64,000 bases of DNA from Pseudomonas sp. GR 6-02 (GTDB lineage: Bacteria; Pseudomonadota; Gammaproteobacteria; Pseudomonadales; Pseudomonadaceae). Positions 1-8,053 of the stretch are shown in pieces. The translations under genes and the position numbers were made by a program. The stretch covers positions 4,597,001 through 4,661,000 of the forward strand of contig NZ_CP011567.1 in the NCBI RefSeq assembly GCF_001655615.1, written 5' to 3'. Under the pieces are notes generated by a model. That model had not been told where the DNA came from, did not search any database, and saw nothing but the letters and a program-made list of their open reading frames with translations. Numbering within the stretch: the stretch's first letter is position 1; each line of letters starts with the position of its first letter.

Positions 1-1
1 C

Positions 2-379
2 GCCACCAAAACCATCGCCGCCCACCGCAAGGCCGGCGACCGGATTCTGGTGATCTCGGCCTCGGGCACGCATTTGGTCAAGCCGATTGCCGACCGTTTG
101 GGCATCGACGAGATTCTTGGCATCGAACTGGAAGTGGCGCACGGGGTGTACAGCGGCAACACGGTGGGCACCCTGACCTACCGCGAAGGCAAGATCACCC
201 GCTTGCTGGAATGGCTGGACGCCGAAGAGGAAAACCTTGAAGGCGCGAGTTTCTATTCCGATTCACGCAACGATTTGCCGCTGCTGCTGAAGGTGGATTT
301 CCCGCATGTGGTGAATCCGGATCCAGTGTTGCTCGAACACGCCGAAAAAGCCGGCTGGCCGATCCATATCTGGAAGTAA
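2..379 (+). CDS. HAD-superfamily phosphatase (SerB-like), 3' part only
   Basis: The gene enters from the left edge; only the last 125 codons are present. The visible part has the layout of the C-terminal half of an HAD-IB (phosphoserine-phosphatase-like) hydrolase: the strand ending ILVISASG carries the conserved Ser of HAD motif II, and YSDSRNDLPLL is motif IV, whose two Asp residues bind Mg2+. It ends in PIHIWK, typical of Pseudomonas HAD-IB family proteins that dephosphorylate small phosphate esters. The catalytic Asp nucleophile (motif I) lies outside the window, so activity and substrate cannot be judged. A REP doublet follows the stop. Confidence 0.8.
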   Translation, partial: ATKTIAAHRKAGDRILVISASGTHLVKPIADRLGIDEILGIELEVAHGVYSGNTVGTLTYREGKITRLLEWLDAEEENLEGASFYSDSRNDLPLLLKVDFPHVVNPDPVLLEHAEKAGWPIHIWK

Positions 380-388
380 TCCGGGTCC

Positions 389-527
389 CCTGTGGCGAGG
401 GAGCTTGCTCCCGCTGGGCCGCGAAGCGGCCCTGAAATCAGTCACTGTGGCTAGCCAGGTAAAACCGGTTTTCAGGTTTTGCGGCTGCTTCGCAACCGAG
501 CGGGAGCAAGCTCCCTCGCCACAAAGG
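389..527. repeat. REPIN: two inverted REP sequences
   Basis: TGTGGCGAGGGAGCTTGCTC at 391 is repeated in reverse complement at about 503-523 (GAGCAAGCTCCCTCGCCACA). Each copy carries its own GC-rich palindrome, and the pair sits between two convergent genes. This is the common Pseudomonas GTGGCGAGGGAGC-type REP doublet. The same family recurs at 5.7-5.9 kb and 30.6 kb. Confidence 0.9.
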
Positions 528-546
528 CACTCACAGGTTCATGTTG

Positions 547-1509
547 TCAGCTCAGGCTGTCGTCAATCACCAGCACCAGCTTGCCCGACACCTGATTGGT
601 CGCCAGCTCCGCAAACGCCGCTTCGGCGTCCTCGATCGCAAACGTCCTGGCCAGTTGCGGGCTCAAACGCCCTTCGGCAAACAGCGGCCAGACGTGCTGG
701 CTGAGATCGCTGAACAAATCGGCCTTGAACTGCTCGTCTCGATTGCGCAGGGTCGAACCCAGCAGTTGCACGCGCTTGGCCAGCACCTGCGCCAGATCCA
801 GCTGCGCTTCACGACCGCCCATCAAACCGATCAACACCCAACGGCCATCGCGAGCCAGCAACTTGAGGTTCAGCGCCGCATAGTTACCGCCCACCGGATC
901 CAGGATCACATCGAACGGCCCCAGATCGTTCAGGCGGTCCAGATCCTTATTGCGCACCACTCCACCCTGGGCACCCAGCGCTTCACAGTAGGCCAGACGA
1001 TCCTCGGAGCCGACGCTGACCCAGCACGGGTTACCAAACGCCTTGCACAGCTGAATGGCAGCTGAACCGATTCCACTTGCTCCGGCATGCAGGAGAACTT
1101 TCTCACCCGGTTTGAGCGAAGCCAATTGAAACAAATTCAGCCAGACGGTCGCATACACTTCCGGCAACGCCGCGGCCTCGGCCAGGGACAATCCTTCGGG
1201 AACCGGCAACACATGCCGTCCGTCGACAACTACCTCTTCGGCCATCCCACCCCCGGCCAGCAAGGCGCAAACCCGATCTCCGACCTGCCAGGACGAGCCC
1301 GGGCCGACCTCGCTGATCACCCCCGAACACTCAAGACCCAGTGCTTGACTGGCTCCCGGCGGTGGCGGATACAGGCCCGCTTTCTGCAACAAATCGGCTC
1401 GATTGAGTCCCGCTGCCGCCACTCTGATACGAACTTGTCCTACATCGCACGTAGGACTCGGCTCCTCAACCCACTCCACTCGCCCTTCAACGCCTTGCAA
1501 TGCTTTCAC
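547..1509 (-). CDS. NAD(P)H:quinone oxidoreductase, zinc-free MDR family (PIG3/QOR-like)
   Basis: A 320-residue medium-chain dehydrogenase/reductase. The N-terminal GroES-like half has the AGLNRADLLQKAG signature (about residues 33-45) typical of the PIG3/TP53I3-type quinone oxidoreductase group. The Rossmann half has HAGASGIGSAAIQL (about 141-154) for NADPH binding. The catalytic-zinc Cys/His set of alcohol dehydrogenases is absent, as expected for quinone reductases, which reduce quinones or reactive alkenes with NADPH in the cytoplasm. Length is normal for the family (about 325). It stands alone, divergent from prc. Confidence 0.9.
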   Translation of the reverse strand: MKALQGVEGRVEWVEEPSPTCDVGQVRIRVAAAGLNRADLLQKAGLYPPPPGASQALGLECSGVISEVGPGSSWQVGDRVCALLAGGGMAEEVVVDGRHVLPVPEGLSLAEAAALPEVYATVWLNLFQLASLKPGEKVLLHAGASGIGSAAIQLCKAFGNPCWVSVGSEDRLAYCEALGAQGGVVRNKDLDRLNDLGPFDVILDPVGGNYAALNLKLLARDGRWVLIGLMGGREAQLDLAQVLAKRVQLLGSTLRNRDEQFKADLFSDLSQHVWPLFAEGRLSPQLARTFAIEDAEAAFAELATNQVSGKLVLVIDDSLS

Positions 1510-1649
1510 AGTGCCTCCATAGTGAGTCTGGACTGAGCCCGAAGCTATAGCGCCGGGCTTTCTTGCATTATGCGACCGGCCCTTGTGGGAACCGGCGACT
1601 TCAAAGACGGCCTAATATGCGTGATCAATTGTCCCCGCGTCGAATCAGC

Positions 1650-3731
1650 ATGAAGCATTTTTTCCCCAGCACCGCCCTCGCTCTTGTCATTGGTCTCGGT
1701 CTCTTGCCGATGTCGAGCAATTCGTTCGCAGCCAACAGCTGGGACAAGCTTCAGCCCGATCGCGACGAAGTCATCGCCAGTCTGAACGTCGTCGAATTGC
1801 TCAAGCGTCACCATTACAGCAAGCCGCCGCTCGACGATGCGCGCTCGGTGATCATCTACGACAGCTACCTCAAGCTGCTGGATCCATCGCGCAGCTACTT
1901 CATGGCCAGTGACATTGCCGAATTCGACAAATGGAAAACCCAGTTCGACGACTTCCTCAAGAGCGGCGACCTGAACGCCGGGTTCACCATCTACAAGCGC
2001 TATCTGGATCGCGTCAAGGCGCGTCTGGACTTTGCCCTTGCCGAGCTGAACAAGGGCGTCGACAAGATCGACTTCACCACCAAGGAAACCTTGCTGGTCG
2101 ACCGCAAGGATGCCCCTTGGCTCAAGACCACCGCCGAGCTCGACGACCTGTGGCGCAAACGCGTCAAGGACGAAGTGCTGCGGATGAAGATTTCCGGCAA
2201 AGAGCCAAAGCAGATTCAGGAAACCCTGACCAAGCGTTACAAGAATCAGCTGGTGCGTCTGGACCAGACCCGCGCGGAAGATATCTTCCAGGCGTACATC
2301 AACACCTTCGCCATGTCGTACGACCCGCATACCAACTATCTGTCGCCGGATAACGCGGAGAACTTCGACATCAACATGAGCCTGTCCCTGGAGGGCATTG
2401 GCGCCGTGTTGCAGAGCGATAACGACCAGGTCAAAGTCGTGCGCCTGGTGCCTGCCGGCCCGGCCGACAAGACCAAGCAGGTCGCTCCGGCCGACAAGAT
2501 CATCGGCGTGGCCCAGGGCAACAAAGAGATGGTCGACGTGGTCGGCTGGCGCCTGGACGAGGTGGTCAAACTGATTCGTGGGCCGAAAGGCACCGTGGTG
2601 CGCCTGGAAGTGATTCCGGCCAGCAATGCGCCGAATGACCAGACCAGCAAGATCGTGCCGATCACCCGCGAAGCGGTGAAGCTTGAAGATCAGGCGGTGA
2701 AGAAGTCGATCCTCAGCCTCAAGCAGGATGGCAAGGACTACAAGCTCGGCGTCATCGAGATCCCGGCCTTCTACCTGGACTTCAAGGCCTTCCGTGCCGG
2801 CGATCCGGACTACAAGAGCACCACCCGCGACGTCAAGAAGCTGCTGACCGAACTGCAGAAAGACAAGGTCGACGGCGTGGTCATCGACCTGCGCAACAAC
2901 GGCGGCGGTTCCCTGCAGGAAGCCACCGAACTGACCAGCCTGTTCATCGACAAAGGTCCGACCGTGCTGGTGCGTAACGCCGACGGCCGGGTCGATGTAC
3001 TGGAAGATGAAAACCCGGGCGCGTTCTACAAAGGCCCGATGGCGTTGCTGGTCAACCGTTTGTCCGCCTCGGCGTCGGAGATCTTCGCCGGTGCGATGCA
3101 GGACTACCACCGTGCACTGATCATCGGCGGCCAGACCTTCGGCAAAGGCACCGTGCAAACCATTCAGCCGCTGAACCATGGCGAACTGAAACTGACCCTA
3201 GCCAAGTTCTACCGGGTTTCCGGTCAGAGCACCCAGCATCAGGGCGTACTGCCGGACATCGATTACCCGTCGATCATCGACACCAAGGAAATCGGCGAAA
3301 GCGCCCTGCCGGAAGCCATGCCGTGGGACACCATCCGTGCGGCCATCAAGCCTGCGGTCGACCCGTTCAAGCCGTACATCACGCAGCTCAAGTCCGAGCA
3401 TGACGTGCGCACGGCCAAAGACGCGGAGTTCGTGTTCATTCGCGACAAACTGGCCCTGGCCCAGAAGCTGATGGCCGAAAAAACCGTCAGCCTCAATGAA
3501 GCCGACCGTCGTGCACAACACGCCGATATCGAAGCCAAGCAACTGGCCATGGAAAACATCCGTCGCAAGGCCAAGGGTGAAGAGCCGCTCAAAGAGCTGA
3601 AGAAAGAAGACGAAGATGCCATCGCGGCCGAGCCGGACAAGACCAAGCCAGAAGACGACGCCTACCTGAGCGAGACCGGGCGGATTCTGCTGGATTACTT
3701 GAAACTCAACACCGCGGTCGCCAAGCACTAA
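1650..3731 (+). CDS. prc: Tail-specific periplasmic protease Prc (Tsp)
   Basis: A 693-residue S41-family C-terminal processing protease. The start at 1650 is preferred over upstream in-frame ATGs because MKHFFPSTALALVIGLGLLP begins a clear signal peptide ending near SFAA (cleavage about residue 24). Order: N-terminal helical domain, PDZ domain (about 240-330), S41 protease domain, C-terminal DUF3340-like region rich in Lys and Glu. The Ser-Lys dyad is visible as SASASEI (Ser474) and FGKGTVQ (Lys499), 25 residues apart as in E. coli Prc (Ser452/Lys477 in the precursor). It trims periplasmic proteins from their C-termini, including peptidoglycan hydrolases and, in pseudomonads, anti-sigma factor systems. 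A strong terminator follows. Confidence 0.96.
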   Translation: MKHFFPSTALALVIGLGLLPMSSNSFAANSWDKLQPDRDEVIASLNVVELLKRHHYSKPPLDDARSVIIYDSYLKLLDPSRSYFMASDIAEFDKWKTQFDDFLKSGDLNAGFTIYKRYLDRVKARLDFALAELNKGVDKIDFTTKETLLVDRKDAPWLKTTAELDDLWRKRVKDEVLRMKISGKEPKQIQETLTKRYKNQLVRLDQTRAEDIFQAYINTFAMSYDPHTNYLSPDNAENFDINMSLSLEGIGAVLQSDNDQVKVVRLVPAGPADKTKQVAPADKIIGVAQGNKEMVDVVGWRLDEVVKLIRGPKGTVVRLEVIPASNAPNDQTSKIVPITREAVKLEDQAVKKSILSLKQDGKDYKLGVIEIPAFYLDFKAFRAGDPDYKSTTRDVKKLLTELQKDKVDGVVIDLRNNGGGSLQEATELTSLFIDKGPTVLVRNADGRVDVLEDENPGAFYKGPMALLVNRLSASASEIFAGAMQDYHRALIIGGQTFGKGTVQTIQPLNHGELKLTLAKFYRVSGQSTQHQGVLPDIDYPSIIDTKEIGESALPEAMPWDTIRAAIKPAVDPFKPYITQLKSEHDVRTAKDAEFVFIRDKLALAQKLMAEKTVSLNEADRRAQHADIEAKQLAMENIRRKAKGEEPLKELKKEDEDAIAAEPDKTKPEDDAYLSETGRILLDYLKLNTAVAKH

Positions 3732-3812
3732 GTGCTTACAATCAGGATGATGGCAATTTAGTGCTGATGCTCCCCGGAGTGTCATCAAATAGACATCATT
3801 CTGTCGTGAAAT

Positions 3813-3849
3813 AAAGGACCGGGAGCTTTGCGCTCCCGGTCCTTTTTTT
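3813..3849 (+). terminator. Rho-independent terminator after prc
   Basis: Perfect stem GGACCGGGAGC / GCTCCCGGTCC with a 5-nt loop, followed by a run of T (3844-3849). It ends 17 bases before the next start codon, so the EAL/GGDEF gene probably has little room for its own promoter and may depend on read-through or a promoter inside this hairpin region. Confidence 0.9.
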
Positions 3850-3865
3850 ATCGCCAGAGATCGCC

Positions 3866-5656
3866 ATGACCACAACCGAACAGCTGAGTGCCTTGAGCTC
3901 AATACTGACTCAAAGCGGTTTGCACAGCCTGTTCCAGCCGATCATTTCTCTCTCCGAACGACAAATCATCGGCTACGAAGCCCTCAGCCGTGGCCCCTCC
4001 AACAGCCCGCTGCACTCCCCCATTGCCCTGTTCGCGGTAGCCCGCCAGGCCGGTCGCCTCAGCGAACTGGAGATCGCTTGCCGCCAAAGCGCTTGCCGAC
4101 GGTTCAATGAACAGCAACTGCCCGGCAAACTGTTCCTCAATGTGTCCCCGGAATCCCTGCTCGAAGCCGCCCACCAACCCGGCCGCACCCTGCAACTGCT
4201 GCAGGATTTCGGCATACCGCCGAGTCAGGTGGTGATCGAACTCACCGAACAGACCCCGACCGACGACTTCCAATTGCTGCAAACCGCCCTGCATCACTAT
4301 CGGGCGATGGGCTTTTCGATTGCACTGGATGATCTGGGCGCGGGTTATTCAAGCTTGCGGCTGTGGTCGGAATTACGCCCGGATTACGTCAAGATTGATC
4401 GGCACTTCATCGACGGCATTCATCAGGACGCACTCAAACGTGAATTCGTCGGCTCGATCCTGCAGATCGCCAAGGCGTCCCGGGCAAAAGTGATCGCCGA
4501 AGGCATCGAATTGCCAGAAGAACTCGCCGTGCTGACCGAAATGGGCGTCGATCTTGTACAAGGCTATCTGCTCTGCCGGCCCCAGGAGCATCCGCCCCGC
4601 GATGCCCGAACCTTGATGCCCAAACCAACCAGCGCCGCAGCGATGCTGAACGAGGACGCCAGTGACCTCAGCGCCCTGCTCAACGACCAACCGGCGATGG
4701 CCAGCGACACCCCGACCGCCACCGTACTGGAAGCCTTCCGCCGCCAGGCCAACCTGAACTCCCTGGCGGTGCTCGACAAGCAAGGCAGGCCGTGCGGCAT
4801 CGTTCACCGTCATTCGCTTTCGGATGCCCTGCTCAAGCCCTTTGCCACCGACCTGTTCGCCCGCAAACCCATCAGCCGCTTGATGAGCGACGACTTCCTC
4901 GCCGTGGAACTGAGCCAGTCGCTGCAACAGGTCAGCCGCCTGATCACCAGCCGCGCCCGCCAACGCATCGAAGAAGACTTCATCATCACCCTCAACGGCG
5001 GCTATCTGGGCCTGGGCCGAGTGATCGACGTACTCAAACTGATCACCGAACTGAAAATCCAGCAAGCCCGCTACGCCAACCCGCTAACCCTGCTGCCAGG
5101 CAACGTGCCGATCCAGCAATGCCTGACACGCCTGCTACAACAGGAACGGGAGTCGGTGATCTGCTACGTGGACATCGACAGCTTCAAACCCTTCAACGAC
5201 ATCTACGGCTACGGTCGCGGGGACGAAGTCCTACTGTGCCTGGCGCAATGCCTGAACGACCGCGTCGACCCATCCCGCGACTTCGTCGGCCATATCGGCG
5301 GCGACGACTTCCTGCTGGTGCTCGGCCCGGAAGACTGGCGCAAACGCCTCAACCAACTGCTGGACGACTTCCACAGCCAATGCCGACGCTTCTACCGCAG
5401 CGAACACCTGGAAGCCGGCTGCTTCATCGCCCCCAACCGCCAGGGCGTACGCCAGGAGTTTCCGCTGCTGTCCCTGTCCATCGGCGTAGTGCATCTGCAT
5501 CCACAGGCCTGCGGACAGCTCGACGCGAGCCAACTGGCCGAGATGGCGTCGCAAGCCAAACACCACGCGAAGAATGTGCCGGGGTATAGCGTGCATGTGA
5601 TTGATAGCCTGGCGGTGCCAGTCGTCGAAGAGACACTGATCTCAGGCCGGCGGTGA
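3866..5656 (+). CDS. EAL-CBS-GGDEF c-di-GMP metabolism protein
   Basis: A 596-residue soluble protein with the unusual order EAL, then tandem CBS, then GGDEF. The EAL domain (about 15-245) keeps the full catalytic set: EAL at 38-40, FLNVSP, IELTE, LDDLGAGYS, VKIDRHF, AEGIE and VQGYLL, so phosphodiesterase activity is expected. A CBS pair (about 270-400) offers a nucleotide-sensing module. The GGDEF domain (about 420-580) has GGDDF at 478-482: the metal/substrate Glu of GG(D/E)EF is replaced by Asp, so cyclase activity is uncertain and the domain may instead be a GTP sensor. No membrane segment or signal peptide is seen. I infer a cytoplasmic c-di-GMP phosphodiesterase with regulatory CBS and GGDEF parts. 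Confidence 0.92.
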   Translation: MTTTEQLSALSSILTQSGLHSLFQPIISLSERQIIGYEALSRGPSNSPLHSPIALFAVARQAGRLSELEIACRQSACRRFNEQQLPGKLFLNVSPESLLEAAHQPGRTLQLLQDFGIPPSQVVIELTEQTPTDDFQLLQTALHHYRAMGFSIALDDLGAGYSSLRLWSELRPDYVKIDRHFIDGIHQDALKREFVGSILQIAKASRAKVIAEGIELPEELAVLTEMGVDLVQGYLLCRPQEHPPRDARTLMPKPTSAAAMLNEDASDLSALLNDQPAMASDTPTATVLEAFRRQANLNSLAVLDKQGRPCGIVHRHSLSDALLKPFATDLFARKPISRLMSDDFLAVELSQSLQQVSRLITSRARQRIEEDFIITLNGGYLGLGRVIDVLKLITELKIQQARYANPLTLLPGNVPIQQCLTRLLQQERESVICYVDIDSFKPFNDIYGYGRGDEVLLCLAQCLNDRVDPSRDFVGHIGGDDFLLVLGPEDWRKRLNQLLDDFHSQCRRFYRSEHLEAGCFIAPNRQGVRQEFPLLSLSIGVVHLHPQACGQLDASQLAEMASQAKHHAKNVPGYSVHVIDSLAVPVVEETLISGRR

Positions 5657-5661
5657 TCACC

Positions 5662-5938
5662 AAAAAAATCGCAGCCTTCGGCAGCGCCCACAGGCGCGGA
5701 GCTGCCAAAGGTTGCGATCTTTTGATCTTGCTCTTGTGTGGCGAGGGAGCTTGCTCCCGCTGGGCTGCGCAGCAGCCCCAACCACCACAACTCCCACCCT
5801 GTGGCGAGGGGGCTTGCCCCCGTTGGGCTGCGGAGCGGCCCCAAAACCTGCATTCCGGATTTGTCAGGTACACCGCGGGGCTTGGTTTGGCGACCGCTTC
5901 GCAGTCGAACGGGGGCAAGCCCCCTCGCCACAAAAAGC
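5662..5938. repeat. Cluster of REP elements of two families
   Basis: 5662-5725 is one REP family: inverted halves of ATCGCAGCCTTCGGCAGC and GCTGCCAAAGGTTGCGAT. Then come GTGGCGAGGGAGC-type copies at about 5738 and 5804 (direct) and an inverted copy ending near 5935. The array fills the gap between convergent genes. Open reading frames running through it are artefacts of the palindromes. Confidence 0.85.
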
Positions 5939-5947
5939 CGCTAGACG

Positions 5948-6271
5948 CTACTCCGAAGACCGAGCCCGCAACCGCCGCCCAATCACATCCAGCACATCAC
6001 AGCCATCGCGCAGTGGAATGGCACAGAGCAAGGCAAAGTCGCTGAGGATCATCGAATCGCACTCGACTGAACCACGCATGGACAGGTTCTCAAGCACTTG
6101 GGTGACGGCGCGTATTCGATAGCTGGCGGCCTCGGTCAGAATGTCCAGCGGCGCGTGGGTGTTGACGAACAGGGTGGGCATGTCGGTGCAGTTGCTGGTC
6201 AACGCCATGAAGCGGTTTTTGGGGTGGGGAATTGGTTTTTCGTAGGGTGGATCAGGATGAAGTGTTGGCAT
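5948..6271 (-). CDS. Small DUF6124/DUF3077-like Pseudomonas protein
   Basis: A 107-residue protein. The start at 6271 is chosen because CTGGAG lies 7 bases upstream; longer in-frame starts have no ribosome site. The pattern, a Pro-rich N-terminus (PTLHPDPPYEKPIPHP), then FVNTHAPLDILTEAASYRI and a C-terminal helical part, fits the small Pseudomonas-restricted proteins annotated DUF6124/DUF3077, which often occur near accessory regions and have no known function. The family assignment rests on overall pattern, not on a diagnostic motif. No signal peptide or membrane segment. Confidence 0.6.
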   Translation of the reverse strand: MPTLHPDPPYEKPIPHPKNRFMALTSNCTDMPTLFVNTHAPLDILTEAASYRIRAVTQVLENLSMRGSVECDSMILSDFALLCAIPLRDGCDVLDVIGRRLRARSSE

Positions 6272-6871
6272 TTTAAAACTCCAGGAAAAATAGGAGCTGC
6301 CATTTGCCTTCCTACAGGCATGGGTGGCAGCTATACGCGGGGTAGGAATATCGAGCCCCAGAGACACTCGACCACGCCGAAGCGTGCCCGCGCACAGCCG
6401 CCGCAACTGATTTTACGGACGCAAGTCAGCAGCCGCAAATCAGAGGTCGACACTTATGTCGTCTTTGGGAGGTTGAAGGGTTCCTACACCCTGCCACTGA
6501 ATATGCAGTGACACCCAAAGCCTATCGATTGAACTCACTGCGCACCAGTTCACGAAAACCGCCACAACTTGAAGGAAACTTCCGAAGACCTTGCCCAGAA
6601 ATTTCGCTCAATAAGGCATACGTGGCGGAAGGCTTCGCTGAAGCCTAGCTTGATTTCTCCGCCGTGGGCTAGCCGGTTTCAATCTATAGCTGCCGGTGGC
6701 GACAGGCAGAAATCGGCCATTAGCTGTCGCTCGAGCTTAGCGGTTAATGTCAGCCTGACAGGGGCCCTGTCTTTCGCGCCGCAGTTATTCATGGCCTCCC
6801 CAGTGGCACTCTGCCCACTGCGAGATGTATCGTCTCCTTTCGTCATTATGCGCAGCCAGGGAGGATAGCCA
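6272..6871. other. 600-bp gap at the left edge of the SIR2-HerA island
   Basis: No convincing gene. A 99-codon frame at 6569-6868 has no ribosome site and no recognisable protein features. The gap holds the left arm of an inverted repeat (6692-6731) and GGGAGGAT at 6858, the ribosome site of the SIR2 gene. Confidence 0.6.
6692..6731 (-). repeat. Left arm of ~40-bp imperfect inverted repeat flanking SIR2-HerA
   Basis: The reverse complement begins AGCGACAGCTAATGGCCG and continues TTTCTGCCTGTCGC then CACCGGC. It matches the right arm at 9927-9969 at 34 of 40 positions with one 3-base gap. Similar sequences are, to my recollection, scattered in Pseudomonas accessory regions. Confidence 0.65.
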
Positions 6872-8053
6872 GTGATTTCTATCGGCGATATCTACAATCA
6901 AGACATCAACTTCCTCTTCGGATCAGGAGCATCATTCGGCCTGCTCCCGACCCTCCAGCTGCAGGTCCAGACTGGAGAGGGCAACTCGCGCTACACGTTG
7001 GAGGATCTAGCCACCAAGTTCGAGCGCGAGGGCGACCGGCGTCTCATTCCATTGTTTATGCACTACTACGCCAGCTGTATCCGCCCTGCCGAGCAAATTA
7101 GCCTGGAACAGGCGGTGGCCGGAGAAGCAGGTGCCACGGTTATCAAGAACTACCGCACCTTCCTAACGACAGCACTCGAAATGGTAAAGCGGCGCAAAGC
7201 GCTGGATCGCCGTTGCAACGTGTTCACGACGAACTATGACGGTTGCTTCCCGCTCGTGGCTGACGCGCTTATCAAGGAGGGCCACATTGACTTCGTGCTA
7301 AATGACGGTGCGCGAGGATTCACGCGGCGCATGCTACAGGCCCGAAATTTCGGGTCATACCTTTGCCAGGCCGGTGTCTTCGGCCGTCATCAGAGCAGCA
7401 TTCCTCAAATCAATCTGATCCATTTGCATGGGTCGGTCTACTGGAGCAAGTCGGATGCCGCGATTCAGGTTGGCTACGACCTGTCTAGCCGCGAAAGTCT
7501 GCTGGATGCTGACGCTATGGCGATGTTGCAACCATTTTCGGCTGCGCTTACTAACCCTGCATCGACGCTTGCCGACGTCCCAGTCACAGATTTTTCCAAT
7601 GAAGAATTGGTGGCGTTCTGGGACAAATATGAACAGATTCCTATCGTCAACCCGACCAAGTGGAAGTTCCACGAGACGGTCTACGAGGAGCATTACTATC
7701 AAATGCTGCGGCTGCTCAGTTATGAGCTTGAGAAACCAAACGCCGTACTCATCACCTTCGGGTTCTCGTTTGCCGACGAGCATATCCTCAACCTCGTCAT
7801 GCGTTCTCTCTCCAATCCGGGGCTGCAGGTGTTTGTTTGCTGTTACAGCCAGGCTGGGCACGCCGAAATGGAGGAAAAATTCAAGGGCAACCGTAACGTC
7901 AAGTGCCTCATGCTGCAGAGTGGGGTGATGGATTTTACCGCATTCAATGAGCAGGTATTGGCTTGGCCGGAGGCTACAGCTCTTGCACCGGCTACCCCCA
8001 TAGCTCCAGCGGCTCTTCCTATGGCCGATGCAGACCTCGAGAACCTGATATGA
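6872..8053 (+). CDS. SIR2-domain NAD+-hydrolysing defence protein (SIR2-HerA system)
   Basis: A 393-residue protein starting at GTG 6872, with GGGAGGAT correctly spaced. SIR2-fold signatures are visible: FGSGAS at 16-21 (NAD phosphate loop), FTTNYD at about 118-123, and LIHLHG with His184/His186, the likely catalytic His position. The C-terminal ITFGFSFADEHILN matches the end of SIR2_2-type domains. Family members in defence systems hydrolyse NAD+ on phage infection. The stop overlaps the start of the HerA gene (ATGA), so the two are translationally coupled. Codon use looks more AT-tolerant than in the core genes around it, consistent with transfer. Confidence 0.9.
   Translation: MISIGDIYNQDINFLFGSGASFGLLPTLQLQVQTGEGNSRYTLEDLATKFEREGDRRLIPLFMHYYASCIRPAEQISLEQAVAGEAGATVIKNYRTFLTTALEMVKRRKALDRRCNVFTTNYDGCFPLVADALIKEGHIDFVLNDGARGFTRRMLQARNFGSYLCQAGVFGRHQSSIPQINLIHLHGSVYWSKSDAAIQVGYDLSSRESLLDADAMAMLQPFSAALTNPASTLADVPVTDFSNEELVAFWDKYEQIPIVNPTKWKFHETVYEEHYYQMLRLLSYELEKPNAVLITFGFSFADEHILNLVMRSLSNPGLQVFVCCYSQAGHAEMEEKFKGNRNVKCLMLQSGVMDFTAFNEQVLAWPEATALAPATPIAPAALPMADADLENLI

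Noticed and set aside
1545..3179. Minus-strand 544-codon open frame
   Set aside because: Antisense shadow of prc. His/Asp/Leu-rich translation without any recognisable domain.
5653..6122. Plus-strand frames of 130-136 codons
   Set aside because: They run through four REP palindromes and antisense to the small DUF protein.
6569..6868. 99-codon frame before the SIR2 gene
   Set aside because: No Shine-Dalgarno, no similarity to any family I know, and it ends just before the SIR2 ribosome site.
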